In this document: positions 10,739 through 20,997 of the stretch, piece by piece
Numbering within the stretch: position 1 is the first letter of the stretch
Layout of the letters: the number at the start of each line of letters is the position of its first letter
Assembly (NCBI GenBank): GCA_013815325.1
Contig: JACDGM010000002.1
Location: 1-64,000 of the forward strand
From: Chthoniobacterales bacterium
GTDB lineage: Bacteria; Verrucomicrobiota; Verrucomicrobiia; Chthoniobacterales; UBA10450
Length of the DNA stretch: 64,000 bases
Direction: 5' to 3'
Notes under the pieces: model-generated
Database searches by the model: none
Seen by the model: the letters and a program-made list of their open reading frames with translations, nothing else
What the model was told of the DNA's origin: nothing
Translations under genes and position numbers: made by a program

Positions 10739-11602
10739 TTAGTCCGGATGCTGCAGCATCGGGTCGGCCAGCGCCCGCTCGCGGTCGCCGAGCTTGTGAT
10801 AGTTCCAATAATCGACCTTCAAACTCCGCTTCAGTTTCAGGTGACTCCCGTCCGCGGCATGCCATTCACGCAGGAGGTGCGGGAAATCGCGATCGAGCAC
10901 GAACTCGTCCGAGCCGCGATCGTGTTTCACTGTGACGGTGATGAACTTTTCTCCGGTTTTGAATGCCACCTGCGCCGGTTTCCAGATGAGCTTGTCTTTT
11001 TTCGAATTGATGATCGTCGGCGCGAGCTGAATCTGGAAGGCGCCGCTCGGTTTTGAGAAATCGATCGTGCGGACGCGGAGCGGCAATTCGTCGTAAAAGA
11101 ATCCGTTAGGCGGAAGCGTCACCTGCTCGCTGCCATCGGCCATCCCGTCCCAATAGGTGTGCCATTGGCAGGCGAACTCTTCGCCGCTGCGCCGCCCTTC
11201 CTTGAAGGTGTTGCCGCAGCTGTCGTTGCTCGTTAGGGAAAACTTCGCGAGGCGCGCGTTATCGGCCCGCCAGAAATTTGAGTGCATCTGTTGATAGACG
11301 TAGAGGCCAGTCGGGACGTGCAGGATCTGGTTCATCTTCAAGACCTGCACGACGCCCGGGCGCTGCCAGTCATCGGCTTTGACGAGCTGCTGCAAGTCGA
11401 ACGGTTCGCGGACGAGGATGTGGAGCACCTCGGTCTGACGCGCCTGCCCGTAGCGGACGATCTGCGCGTCGTAAATATCGAACTCAGCTTTGCCGTCGTT
11501 CCAGTAACTGCTGTTCTGCACGAAGCTGGGAGTGAACTGGGCGAAGACGCCGCTGATCGCGCCGCCGAGGAAGAGGATCGCGACGCAGATTGATTTCCTC
11601 AT
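10739..11602 (-). CDS. Secreted hypothetical protein
   Basis: 287 aa, signal peptide MRKSICVAILFLGGAISGVFA, good coding character throughout. Confidence 0.75.
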   Translation of the reverse strand: MRKSICVAILFLGGAISGVFAQFTPSFVQNSSYWNDGKAEFDIYDAQIVRYGQARQTEVLHILVREPFDLQQLVKADDWQRPGVVQVLKMNQILHVPTGLYVYQQMHSNFWRADNARLAKFSLTSNDSCGNTFKEGRRSGEEFACQWHTYWDGMADGSEQVTLPPNGFFYDELPLRVRTIDFSKPSGAFQIQLAPTIINSKKDKLIWKPAQVAFKTGEKFITVTVKHDRGSDEFVLDRDFPHLLREWHAADGSHLKLKRSLKVDYWNYHKLGDRERALADPMLQHPD

Positions 11603-11674
11603 GATTGACGCCTAACCGGCACCGCCAGTTTCCAGCTTGCGCCCCCCCATCGCAAGCCGGATGCTCGCGCGACG

Positions 11675-12061
11675 ATGGAACCAGCGGCCGAACAAAGTCG
11701 GAGCGGCGTCGCGCAGACCGGCGTCATCGATTTTTTTGCGCACGACACGAGAGCCGACGAGTTGCTCCTCGCGATGTTCGAAGCGCGACCGTGGGATGAT
11801 TCCGACCTCCAGCTTTTTCAGCTCCAGGAAAAATTCAACGCTTACGTTTCTTTCCTGCTCGATGGCGAACTGGCGGAGGCGCATCCGGAGCTAACCGGGA
11901 AAAATGCGCGCATCGAGCTGCGGTGCGCGACGATGCCGGAAGGCCGCGCACTCGACTTGCTAAGCGCGATTCACGACCAGCTCGCGCTCCAGGAAATTCG
12001 TCTCGAAGTGATCGCTGGAAACGAAGGCGGCGGCTGCGACGGGGACTGCTCTTGTCACTGA
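11675..12061 (+). CDS. Hypothetical protein, resembles DUF6572, Cys-rich tail
   Basis: VIDFFAHDTRADELLLAMFEARPWDDSDLQLFQLQEKFNAYVSFLLDGEL; tail GGGCDGDCSCH; family assignment from memory. Confidence 0.6.
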   Translation: MEPAAEQSRSGVAQTGVIDFFAHDTRADELLLAMFEARPWDDSDLQLFQLQEKFNAYVSFLLDGELAEAHPELTGKNARIELRCATMPEGRALDLLSAIHDQLALQEIRLEVIAGNEGGGCDGDCSCH

Positions 12062-12367
12062 TCGAGAGGAGAGCGAGCCGCGGTCTTATTCTCGACCGCC
12101 TGCCCATGTCGCGGTCTCAAACCGCATCGCCGCATTCCGACCGCTACAGCACGGACATGCCCCGCGCAAAACCCCGTCGCAACGGTGGAAGAAAAGCTTG
12201 CACTCAACGTGATCGGACGGATAACTGGGGCAGATTTCAACACGCTCGAGAAACGGCTGCGGGCTTGCGGGCTCTCTAAGTTTGTCGGGTATCGTAACGG
12301 ATGCGAAGCAACGGCCGGGCTTTCAAATCTGCGGTGAACTTTGCGGCTGACACAGCCGCCGCGACAG

Positions 12368-12937
12368 ATGCTGGACGTCGAACAGAACCGCCACGCGCAG
12401 AAGTATTCGCCTAACGAGATGCGGCGACGCGTCTGTTGGATGCTGCTCCAGCCGCTCTTCCGGTTCAGTCCGCGGCCTTGTTTCGCCTGGCGTAATTTTT
12501 TGCTGCGGTTGCTCGGCGCGCAGGTCGGCCGCGATGTGCATATCTACAATTCGGCCACGATTTATTATCCTTGGGAGCTCGTCGCGGGTGATGAATGCGC
12601 GATTGGGGAGCAGGCGTTCATCTATAATCTCGGGCGGGTGACGATCGGCGCGCGCGCGACAGTCTCGCATCGGGCGCATCTTTGCGCGGGCACGCATGAT
12701 TATACGCAGTTGCACTTCCCGTTGTTGAGGCCGCCGATTGTCATTGGCGAGCGGGCCTGGATCTGTGCCGAGGCTTTTGTCGGCCCCGGAGTTACGGTCG
12801 GCGAGGGGGCGATCGTCGGCGCTGGCGCGGTGGCGATGACGGACGTGGAGCCGTGGATGATCGCCGTCGGCAATCCCGCCCGCGCAATCAAACGGCGCGA
12901 GGAAAGCGAAGGCGCAAGGATGAAGGCCGAAGGATGA
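12368..12937 (+). CDS. WcaF-like left-handed beta-helix acetyltransferase (exopolysaccharide)
   Basis: hexapeptide repeats DECAIGEQAFIYNLGRVTIGARATVSHRAHLCAGTHDYT...GPGVTVGEGAIVGAGAVAM. Confidence 0.85.
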   Translation: MLDVEQNRHAQKYSPNEMRRRVCWMLLQPLFRFSPRPCFAWRNFLLRLLGAQVGRDVHIYNSATIYYPWELVAGDECAIGEQAFIYNLGRVTIGARATVSHRAHLCAGTHDYTQLHFPLLRPPIVIGERAWICAEAFVGPGVTVGEGAIVGAGAVAMTDVEPWMIAVGNPARAIKRREESEGARMKAEG

Positions 12938-13020
12938 AGGCGGAAAATGAAGAATGCCTCTCACCTTAATCCTCTCTCTGTCAGATGGAGTGAGTCGGAG
13001 GTCCCGAAAAAGCGGATGAG

Positions 13021-13914
13021 GTGGCTAGGGTGAACGAGTCCACAGCTTTATCCTTGTCGGTGTTGATCCCGGTAAAGAATGACGCCGACAATCTGCGCGA
13101 GTGCCTGCCGACGGTGGCGTTTGCCGCGGAGATCGTGGTCGTGGATTCGGCGAGCACTGATGGTACGGCGCAGTGCGCGCAAGCCGCCGGCGCGCGGGTC
13201 GTGCAATTCGAGTGGAATGGCAATTTCCCGCGAAAGAAAAACTGGGCGCTCGAGAATATGGAGTGGCGGCATGAATGGGTGCTGATCGTCGATGCGGATG
13301 AGCGTATTACGCCGGAGCTGGAGCGCGAGATTCGTTCGGCGATTCAGAGGAAAGATGTCGACGGCTTCTACCTCAACCGCCGGTTCTGGTTCCTCGGTGG
13401 CTGGATCAATCATTGCGGGTATTTCCCGAGCTGGAACCTGCGCTTGTTCAAACATCGAAAGGGACGTTATGAGAAAATGGAGGCGGGTGGCGGCGCGGGC
13501 TCAGGGGACAATGAGGTTCACGAACACGTGCTGCTCAAGGGGCGGGCCGAGTATCTCGCCGCCCCGATGGAACATTACGCGTTTCCGGATATCGCCACGT
13601 TTGTCGAGAAGCATATTCGGTACGCCACCTGGGAAGCGGTGGTGCGCGGGCAATTTACATCGATAGGCGCGGAAAGGATGCGCGGTTCGCCTTTTGGTAA
13701 CGCGCTGCAGCGCAGGCGATGGTTAAAGCGGGTGACGCTGCGGATGCCATTCCGACCTACGCTGCGGTTCCTCTACGGTTATGTGGTTAAACAAGGATAT
13801 CGCGATGGCTACCGAGGTTGGGTCTTATGCCGTTTGTTGGCGTGGTATGAGTCATTGATCGTGGCGAAAATATGGGAGCGACGGAGAGAGCGGGGAATGT
13901 CTGCCGCTACCTGA
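13021..13914 (+). CDS. Glycosyltransferase family 2 (WaaE/KdtX-like)
   Basis: LSVLIPVKNDADNLRECLPTV...EIVVVDSASTDGTA; WVLIVDADERITPEL; GTG start. Confidence 0.88.
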   Translation: MARVNESTALSLSVLIPVKNDADNLRECLPTVAFAAEIVVVDSASTDGTAQCAQAAGARVVQFEWNGNFPRKKNWALENMEWRHEWVLIVDADERITPELEREIRSAIQRKDVDGFYLNRRFWFLGGWINHCGYFPSWNLRLFKHRKGRYEKMEAGGGAGSGDNEVHEHVLLKGRAEYLAAPMEHYAFPDIATFVEKHIRYATWEAVVRGQFTSIGAERMRGSPFGNALQRRRWLKRVTLRMPFRPTLRFLYGYVVKQGYRDGYRGWVLCRLLAWYESLIVAKIWERRRERGMSAAT

Positions 13915-14034
13915 GAGCTTCATCGCCGTCATCTGAGCTTTGGCGTCTGACTCTGCTTGCGGGCGACACGCCCGCCTCTACAGTGCAAAATAAGGCCTCA
14001 CAGTTTTGCCTGACGAGCGAATACCGACTCCCTC

Positions 14035-15558
14035 ATGGCTAACGACAAATTTGTTTCCACATTGCGTCTGGGTTTCCGGCTTCGCAACGAGCCTCTCGCA
14101 GACCATGCCGGCCGAGTAGAAGCGGCGGCAAGAAGACCGAGGCCGCGCCGGCGAAGCCTGCTCGCCCGGGCTTCGGATCAGGAATGGTCGGCTACGGCGT
14201 TTTTGGTCCTGCTCGATGTAGCCGGATGGTTCATTGTCTACGGGTTCACCAGTTTCGTCCGCGGCGACGCGTATTATTCATCGCCCTTCGTTTTCCTGGT
14301 GATCGATCTGCTTCAGGTGACGGTGATCGTGATGGCGCTGTTTGCCGTCGGCGGTTATGACCGCAGTACCGAAACCCGCAGCCTGGTCTACGCGACCGAG
14401 CATCTCCTGGCCATCATCGTGGCAGCGGTGGTAAGCAGTGCGGTAATATACTCCGCCGCCACTTACGATCAGACGATGAAGCCGAGCCGCGGGGTTATTC
14501 TGGTGAGCTTCATTATTTTTCTGCCGGTCTCGTTGGAATACCGGCGGTGGCTTCGCGGCCGCGTCGTTGCGACGATCGCGGAGCGCGCCTTCCTCGTGAT
14601 CGGGAGCGGCGAGTTGGCGCAGCGTTTTTATCAAGCTTATAAAAACTCACCCAATCGGCAGCGTCTCGAGTTCGTCGATGTGCAGCACGAGCGCATCGGG
14701 GGCCACATCGCCGGGACGGGGTCGCCCATCGTCGAGGGCGACATTGAGACGAAGCTAGGGCGGATGGGGGGTAACTACAGCGGCGTCATTCTGGCCGACC
14801 GGATCGATCTTATCCCGCCCGCGCTGGTCGAGCGCCTGGTGCGGACGCAGTTTCAAAAGACGCGGGTTTATTCGATCGAGTCGTTTTATGAGTCGCAGTG
14901 GCGTTATGTGCCGGTGGATGTGATCGATCAGGTCTGGCCCTTGCAGGCCGGTTTCCAATTGGCGCGCAACTCGCCTTATCACTATCTCAAACGCCTCTGC
15001 GACCTGCTTGGATCGATCAGCGGTCTCATCCTTTTCCTGCCGGTCCTGGCGCTCTGCGCCGCGCTCGTCTGGCTGGAGAGTGGCCGGCCGATCCTTTATT
15101 GTCAGAACCGAGTTGGGCGCGGCGGCGGAGAGTTTACTCTCTACAAGCTCCGCACGATGCGGGCGCGCGAGGAGGACGACTCGGATGATATCTACACCCG
15201 CAAGGATGACCCGAGGATTACGCGGGTCGGGCGTTGGCTGCGCAAGTTGCGGCTCGATGAGCTGCCGCAACTCTGGAACGTTTGCTCCGGCGAGATGAGC
15301 CTGATTGGGCCGCGCGCGGAATGGACGAAATGCGCGAACCGATATGAGAAGCAGATTCCATTTTACCATTTCCGGCATCTGGTCAAGCCGGGCATCACGG
15401 GGTGGGCGCAGGTAAATTATCCCTATGGGGAGAGCGATCAGGACGCGATCGAGAAGCTGAAGTTCGATCTCTATTATATCCGTCGCTACTCACTCCAGCT
15501 CGATGCCATGATCGCGCTCAAAACCGTGCATGTGATGCTGTTTGGCGGAGGACGCTAG
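14035..15558 (+). CDS. Polyprenyl glycosylphosphotransferase (WbaP/WcaJ-type sugar transferase)
   Basis: N-terminal TM segments plus [64 protein letters not shown]. Confidence 0.93.
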   Translation: MANDKFVSTLRLGFRLRNEPLADHAGRVEAAARRPRPRRRSLLARASDQEWSATAFLVLLDVAGWFIVYGFTSFVRGDAYYSSPFVFLVIDLLQVTVIVMALFAVGGYDRSTETRSLVYATEHLLAIIVAAVVSSAVIYSAATYDQTMKPSRGVILVSFIIFLPVSLEYRRWLRGRVVATIAERAFLVIGSGELAQRFYQAYKNSPNRQRLEFVDVQHERIGGHIAGTGSPIVEGDIETKLGRMGGNYSGVILADRIDLIPPALVERLVRTQFQKTRVYSIESFYESQWRYVPVDVIDQVWPLQAGFQLARNSPYHYLKRLCDLLGSISGLILFLPVLALCAALVWLESGRPILYCQNRVGRGGGEFTLYKLRTMRAREEDDSDDIYTRKDDPRITRVGRWLRKLRLDELPQLWNVCSGEMSLIGPRAEWTKCANRYEKQIPFYHFRHLVKPGITGWAQVNYPYGESDQDAIEKLKFDLYYIRRYSLQLDAMIALKTVHVMLFGGGR

Positions 15559-15754
15559 GCGGTCACGCCAAAACCCGAAAGGCAATCGCTCACCGGCACC
15601 CCTTCGTTATCGAGCCGAATGGTTTGGTGTGGTCCGGTCCCGATGCTCCACCACTCGACAGATCGTGCGCTCCGGGGTGGCAAAGACCCACAACTGCGCA
15701 CGCGACGCTAAACAGATGCCTGCGCAGACCGAAGCGTCTACAGTCGCAACCTCG

Positions 15755-18559
15755 TCAGCGCGGCGGAAATTCGAACTCGGCTCGCTTTTTGTCTTTCGAC
15801 ATCGTTAGGTAAGCGCTGAAATTCGAGCCCCGCTTTGAGACGAAGCCTTCGATTAAACCGGTCTTGCCTAACTCCACCAAACGCTCCGCCTCCTCGGCGG
15901 GAATTTCCCTGCCGCAGAGGTTGCGCTTCAGTTGAAAGACGACCCGTGGCGAGCCATCCGCCTGCGGCTTCGCCACGATGAAGGCATCATCCGTTTGATA
16001 AAGATCGCCGTCGTGAATTCTGCTTTCGCTCAGCTTCAGCGCTTTCGTTAGGTCAAGCAGCGCCTTCGCCTTGCGTGGCGCGCCGTGGCCATTTTTGCCG
16101 GCGCCTTCGCGCGGCTTTCGCGGGGGAAATTCCCAGTTGATCTTGGGACCTTGCCTAACGAGAAAAGCATCAAAAGGCCGGCCTTTCTTCGAGGTGAATT
16201 TCTCGATCAAGTCGGTTTTGCCGCGCGTCACCAGCTCGATCGCCCGCTCCCGCGTGATCTCTTTCTGGCACATCAAGCGGCCGACCTTGAATGTCTCCTT
16301 CCAATCGCCCCCCGCGCGCTCACGCAGGACGTAGCTGGTCGGCGCTTCGCACAGCTCCGCGCCGGTGGTGGGATCTGTCCAGAAGGGCACGAGCGTGCTC
16401 ATGTCCACTTTGTTGCCGAAATCCAACTCCGCTTTCTTGCGGCCGGGATTTTTCTCGTCGTTGACGATTTTGATTTTCGAGGGAAAACGATTGCCCGTTT
16501 TCGCGGAAACGAATCCATCGAGCGGGCCGATCTCGCCACGCGCGACGAGGTCGCGCGCTTCCGCTTCCTCTATCTTGCGACCGCTCATGACCTTGTAGAT
16601 CATGAGGATACCGTCCTGCGATTTGAAGCCGCGCAAGGTCTCGACCATCGGCTGCTTGTCAGTGGGCGATATGATGTCTGTCAGGCGCGAACTGGAGTCG
16701 TCCTCTTCGAAATTTTTCGTCCGAGCGACGATGCCTTTCGTAACCTCGACAATCTCCGACATAAAGTCGCGCCGCTGAAATTTGCCCTGCTCCATCTGGC
16801 GCAGCTTGTATTCCCACTCACCGGTCATGTCCGGTTTCGTTAGGGCATCGGCCTGGACCGCGGAGAGAAACTGGAGGAGCGATTCCGCCTTCGTCGTCGG
16901 CACCAGCTCGCGCTGATTTCGCTCCAGGTATTTTTGATTGATCAAGCCGTCGATCGTGTCGGCCCGCGTCGCCGGCGTGCCGAGGCCGCGCTCTTTCATG
17001 GCTTCCGCCATTTCCTCGTCGTCGACCAGTTTGCCGGCGCGCTCCATCGCGGAGAGGAGCGTCGCTTCGGTGTAGCGCGGAGGCGGCCTGGTCGTTTCGG
17101 CGTGGAGTTCGGCGGAAAGCGTTTTGGCCTGAGCGTTGTCTTCGTTCGTTAGGGCAGGCAACGCTTGCGCGTCGGCGGAATCATCGACCGTGGTCTTGCC
17201 GTAAACCGCGAGCCAGCCGGCCGAGGTGAGGACTTTGCCCTCGGTCTTGAAATCATGCGCGGGCGCGACGGTGCTGATGCGCGTGGTGACGTCGAATTCC
17301 GCCGCCGGAAAAAACGTGGCGACGAAACGGCGCGCGATCATGTCGTAAATCCGGCTCTCCATTTCATCGAGATTCTTCGGCTCGGTGCCGGTCGGGATGA
17401 TGGCGAAGTGATCGGAGATTTGCGCGTTGTTGAAAATGCGTTTGTTCTGCCGCACCCAACCGTTGTCGAGAGCGGTCCGGCCGTGCTTTGCCAAGTCGCC
17501 CCCGAGGTTGCCTAACGTTTGCCGGCAGGTGGCGATGTAGTCCTCCGGGAGCGCGCGCGAATCGGTCCGCGGATAGGTGATGACTTTGTGGCGTTCGTAA
17601 AGCGCCTGGGCGATCTGGAGGGTGCGCTTGGCCGACAGGCTGAAGCGGCCGTTCGCTTCCCGTTGCAAAGTGGTGAGATCGTAGAGACGCGGCGAAGCCT
17701 GGCTGGATGATTTTTTCTCTTCGCGGACCTTCGCCAGCGGCTGGCCCCGGCAGGCGGCGAGAGCGGCTTCCGCGATCGCTTTCTCCCAGACCCGATCGAC
17801 GCGGTCGTGCTCGTCGTTCGCGTTCTTCTTAAAGTCCGGCCGCTGATAAACCCCTTCATAGGCGCCTTTCGCGACCCCGAATTTTGCAGTCACGCGCCAG
17901 TAAGCGCGCGGTCTGAAATTGCGGATTTCCAGCTCTCGATTGAAGACAATCGCGAGAGTAGGTGTTTGCACGCGACCAACGCTGGCGACGTTGCCGGCGC
18001 GTGAGCCAAAGATGCGTTTCGTTAGGGCGCGGGTGCCGTTGATCCCGATGAGCCAATCGCTCTCACTGCGGGAGCGCGCGGCGTCCGCAAGCCCGGCCAA
18101 TTGCTCACCGTCACGGAGTTTTTTGAATGCTTCGCGTATGCCTTCCGTGGTCATGGTCTGCATCCAGGCGCGTTTTACGGGGAGCTTTGACTTCGAAAGT
18201 TCGTAGAGGTTCCGGAAGATGAGCTCGCCTTCGCGGCCGGCGTCGCAGGCGTTTATCACCGTGTCGACGTCCTTGCGGTGGAGAAGTTTTTTTAGCTGCT
18301 CGTAGCGGCTCTTGGAATCGGCAATTGGCTTCAATCCGAATTTTTTCGGGATGATGGGAAGCGTCTCCAATCGCCAGTAGCCGTATTTCTTTTTGTCGAT
18401 GTCTTCGGGCATTTCCAACTCAACGACATGACCCACGGCCGAGGAGATGACGTATTGCTCGTTCTCGTAGTAGTCGCCCTTTTTCGGGACCTTGCCGAGA
18501 GCGTGGGCGAGGTCGCCGGCGACGCTGGGTTTCTCCGCGATGATGAGGGTTTTGGCCAT
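15755..18559 (-). CDS. topB: DNA topoisomerase III-type type IA topoisomerase with extended C-terminal repeats
   Basis: MAKTLIIAEKPSVAGDLAHALG; NACDAGREGELIFRNLYEL; SVGRVQTPTLAIV; C-terminal repeated GREIPAEEAERLVELGKTGLIEGFVSKRG units. Confidence 0.92.
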   Translation of the reverse strand: MAKTLIIAEKPSVAGDLAHALGKVPKKGDYYENEQYVISSAVGHVVELEMPEDIDKKKYGYWRLETLPIIPKKFGLKPIADSKSRYEQLKKLLHRKDVDTVINACDAGREGELIFRNLYELSKSKLPVKRAWMQTMTTEGIREAFKKLRDGEQLAGLADAARSRSESDWLIGINGTRALTKRIFGSRAGNVASVGRVQTPTLAIVFNRELEIRNFRPRAYWRVTAKFGVAKGAYEGVYQRPDFKKNANDEHDRVDRVWEKAIAEAALAACRGQPLAKVREEKKSSSQASPRLYDLTTLQREANGRFSLSAKRTLQIAQALYERHKVITYPRTDSRALPEDYIATCRQTLGNLGGDLAKHGRTALDNGWVRQNKRIFNNAQISDHFAIIPTGTEPKNLDEMESRIYDMIARRFVATFFPAAEFDVTTRISTVAPAHDFKTEGKVLTSAGWLAVYGKTTVDDSADAQALPALTNEDNAQAKTLSAELHAETTRPPPRYTEATLLSAMERAGKLVDDEEMAEAMKERGLGTPATRADTIDGLINQKYLERNQRELVPTTKAESLLQFLSAVQADALTKPDMTGEWEYKLRQMEQGKFQRRDFMSEIVEVTKGIVARTKNFEEDDSSSRLTDIISPTDKQPMVETLRGFKSQDGILMIYKVMSGRKIEEAEARDLVARGEIGPLDGFVSAKTGNRFPSKIKIVNDEKNPGRKKAELDFGNKVDMSTLVPFWTDPTTGAELCEAPTSYVLRERAGGDWKETFKVGRLMCQKEITRERAIELVTRGKTDLIEKFTSKKGRPFDAFLVRQGPKINWEFPPRKPREGAGKNGHGAPRKAKALLDLTKALKLSESRIHDGDLYQTDDAFIVAKPQADGSPRVVFQLKRNLCGREIPAEEAERLVELGKTGLIEGFVSKRGSNFSAYLTMSKDKKRAEFEFPPR

Positions 18560-18623
18560 GAAGGGATGCCAACTAGACCTCGTTGGCGATCTTTGCAAGT
18601 CGGAGCAGCACGGAGCGTGCTCG

Positions 18624-19724
18624 CTACGACAGCTTCACGAAATATTTGCCGGGAAGCTGTTTCACCAGCCGTTTCAACTCGAGGCGGAGGAGAACGGAAG
18701 AGACGGTCGCGGCGGGCAAATCGCAGCTCGTCGAGATCTGATCGATGGGCGTTTCGGTGGGGAGGATAGCGTCATAAACGCGGCGTTCGGCGTCCGACAA
18801 CTCCGGCAACACCCGCGCCGCGTCGATCGGGAATTTTTGTTTTTCGGGAAGAAGAATTTGCAGGTCGTCGAGAATGTCGCTCGCATCCATGACGAGCTTC
18901 GCGCCCTGTTGGATGAGGCGGTTGGAGCCATGCGCAGTCGGCGCGTTGATGTGGCCTGGAACCGCATAAACCGATCGGCCCTGCTCGATCGCCTGCGACG
19001 CGGTGATGAGCGCGCCGCTATTCAGGCCGGCCTCGACGACGAGAATGCCGTGGCTCCAACCGCTGATGATGCGGTTGCGCATCGGGAAGGTCTGGCGGTC
19101 GGGTTCGATTTCCATCGAGAACTCGGAGACAACGGCGCCGTGGCCGTCGTGAATTTTTTCGGCGAGCGCGGCATTTTCCGGCGGATAAAGCTTCGTTAGG
19201 CCGGAACCAATCACGGCAATTGTTCGCCCTTTCGCGGCGAGCGCGCCCTGATGCGCGGCCGTGTCGATGCCGCGGGCGAGCCCGCTTACGATCGTTAGGC
19301 CGGAATAGGCGAGCTGATAAGAGAGCTTCTTCGCGCTTTCCGCGCCGTAATGGCTGGTGCGCCGCGAACCAATCACGGCAATGGCGTGTTGATCGCGCTC
19401 CGTCAGTTCGCCCCAGACGTAAAGAACGATAGGCGGCGCGTGAATTTCACGCAGCTGCCGCGGGTAGCTGGGCGAACTGGCCGTGATCACTTCCGCGCCG
19501 AAATCGCGAATGCGCTTCAGTTCCCCCGGTAGGTCGACCGCGCTTTCCCAGTTGGCGATCTGCTCGGCGACTTCACTGCCGATGCCGTCGACTTTGCGCA
19601 GGTCGCCGTGTTTCGCAGAAAGAATGCGCTCTGGTGACTCGAAAACTTCGAGTAACTTGCGCAAGCGCACCGGCCCCATTTTCGCGACCATATTGAGCGC
19701 GATGCAGGCTTCTGTGCTGTTCAT
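18624..19724 (-). CDS. dprA: DNA-processing protein DprA
   Basis: AVIGSRRTSHYGAESAKKLSYQLAYSGLTIVSGLARGIDTAAHQGAL; FPMRNRIISGWSHGILVVEAGLNSGALITA. Confidence 0.95.
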   Translation of the reverse strand: MNSTEACIALNMVAKMGPVRLRKLLEVFESPERILSAKHGDLRKVDGIGSEVAEQIANWESAVDLPGELKRIRDFGAEVITASSPSYPRQLREIHAPPIVLYVWGELTERDQHAIAVIGSRRTSHYGAESAKKLSYQLAYSGLTIVSGLARGIDTAAHQGALAAKGRTIAVIGSGLTKLYPPENAALAEKIHDGHGAVVSEFSMEIEPDRQTFPMRNRIISGWSHGILVVEAGLNSGALITASQAIEQGRSVYAVPGHINAPTAHGSNRLIQQGAKLVMDASDILDDLQILLPEKQKFPIDAARVLPELSDAERRVYDAILPTETPIDQISTSCDLPAATVSSVLLRLELKRLVKQLPGKYFVKLS

Positions 19725-20011
19725 GGTTCGAGAAGCTCGTGAAGATGCTGGGCAAATACTTCGTAGACGAGCGTGCGATGGGCGGCGTAGACACAGCGAA
19801 TCTGACGCGTCCGTCGCTCCGAGCGATAGAAAAAAATAATGCGATAACGTCCGACGCGCAGCCGGTAGAAACCTTCCAGATCGCCTTCCAGCGCCCGGAT
19901 ACTGCCTTTCTCTTGGACGAGTTTTCTGAGCCCTTCCCGCAAGGCGCGGCGAGGTTCCGGCGCCAGTGATCCGACAAAATTGAGGACCTGCTGCTCGAGC
20001 TCAATTTTCAT
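19721..20011 (-). CDS. RelE/ParE-family toxin-like protein
   Basis: 96 aa: FYRLRVGRYRIIFFYRSERRTRQIRCVYAAHRTLVYEVFA; overlaps dprA start and antitoxin. Confidence 0.8.
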   Translation of the reverse strand: MKIELEQQVLNFVGSLAPEPRRALREGLRKLVQEKGSIRALEGDLEGFYRLRVGRYRIIFFYRSERRTRQIRCVYAAHRTLVYEVFAQHLHELLEP

Positions 20012-20249
20012 CTAAGGCGGCGAGCGGAAAATATTTCCCTTTCCCGCCGCGCGCCCGCCGCACCGCTTCCATAGCTTTAGGATCAGCCATGATTTCCAAG
20101 GTCTCTGCGATCGCGGCCATTCGCTCAGCCGACACGATATAAGCCACGGCTTTTTCGCGACGCGTAATGAGGATCAATTCACCATGCGCCTTTTTCAAAA
20201 GCGCCGGCAACGCAGACTGCGCTTCGGTAACAGAATACGTAGATGGCAT
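20001..20249 (-). CDS. Phd/YefM-family antitoxin
   Basis: 82 aa: YSVTEAQSALPALLKKAHGELILITRREKAVAYIVSAERM. Confidence 0.8.
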   Translation of the reverse strand: MPSTYSVTEAQSALPALLKKAHGELILITRREKAVAYIVSAERMAAIAETLEIMADPKAMEAVRRARGGKGKYFPLAALDEN

Positions 20250-20329
20250 GAGGTAAAACCGTAATCTCGAATACGCAGAATGCCACTTTCTTCGATTTCA
20301 TGGAACGTGGCGGCGGAAGAATCGGGGCT

Positions 20330-20477
20330 GGGTAGCGCATGCGTCTCGCGTGCTGGTGAAGGGGTACCGCGTTCGCGAACCTTTCTTGCATGACAGTGTT
20401 GTCATGGCGTCCACGCGGTCAGGAAAGTTCGTCGCCGCGAGACGCGTCGACCAGCACGCGAGACGCATGCGCTACCC
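20330..20477. repeat. About 150-bp nested inverted-repeat element, family A copy 3
   Basis: gggtagcgcatgcgtctcgcgtgctggt ... accagcacgcgagacgcatgcgctaccc; inner cgaacctttcttg/caggaaagttcg. Confidence 0.9.
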
Positions 20478-20499
20478 GAACAAGGCGACTCGCGCCGCG

Positions 20500-20979
20500 C
20501 TAGAACGGAATCTCGTCGTCGTCCGGTTCGGAAGGTGGGGCGCTCTTCGGCGCGGACGCTCCGCGTGAACTGCTGCCGCTGCTCGACTGTCCGCGCGGCG
20601 GCTCTTCGGGTTCAGCGCTGGCGCCGCTTCCACCTCCCCCGGGACGGCTGCCGAGCATTTGCATCATCTCGCCGATGACCTTCAGTTTGGTCCGCTTTTG
20701 GCCCGACTGTTTGTCGTCCCAACTATCGAGCTGGAGCCGGCCTTCGATAAAAACGGAGCGGCCTTTTTTCAGGTATTCGCCCGCGACCTCAGCGGTGCGA
20801 CCCCAAAACGTCACGTCCACGAATGTGACTTCCTCGCGCTTTTCTCCGTTATCGAGCGTGTATTGCCGGTTGACGGCGATGCCGAGATCGGTGACTGCGC
20901 TCCCCTTCGGCGTGTAGCGCACCTCGGGATCACGCGTCACGTTTCCAAGCAGGAAAACCTTGTTGTAGCTGGCGGACAT
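20500..20979 (-). CDS. ssb: Single-stranded DNA-binding protein
   Basis: NKVFLLGNVTRDPEVRYTPKGSAVTDLGIAVNRQY; acidic tail DDDEIPF. Confidence 0.96.
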   Translation of the reverse strand: MSASYNKVFLLGNVTRDPEVRYTPKGSAVTDLGIAVNRQYTLDNGEKREEVTFVDVTFWGRTAEVAGEYLKKGRSVFIEGRLQLDSWDDKQSGQKRTKLKVIGEMMQMLGSRPGGGGSGASAEPEEPPRGQSSSGSSSRGASAPKSAPPSEPDDDEIPF

Positions 20980-20997
20980 GCGGCGGGTTTAGCGAAA

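Noticed and set aside
12183-12337. Short ORF VEEKLALNVIGRITGADFNTLEKRLRACGLSKFVGYRNGCEATAGLSNLR
   Set aside because: Plausible-looking but only 50 codons, GTG start and no recognisable family; insufficient support.
15598-15750. Possible RNA gene in 15.6-15.75 kb gap
   Set aside because: No cloverleaf, anticodon arm or CCA pattern could be built; no tRNA or rRNA recognised in the window.
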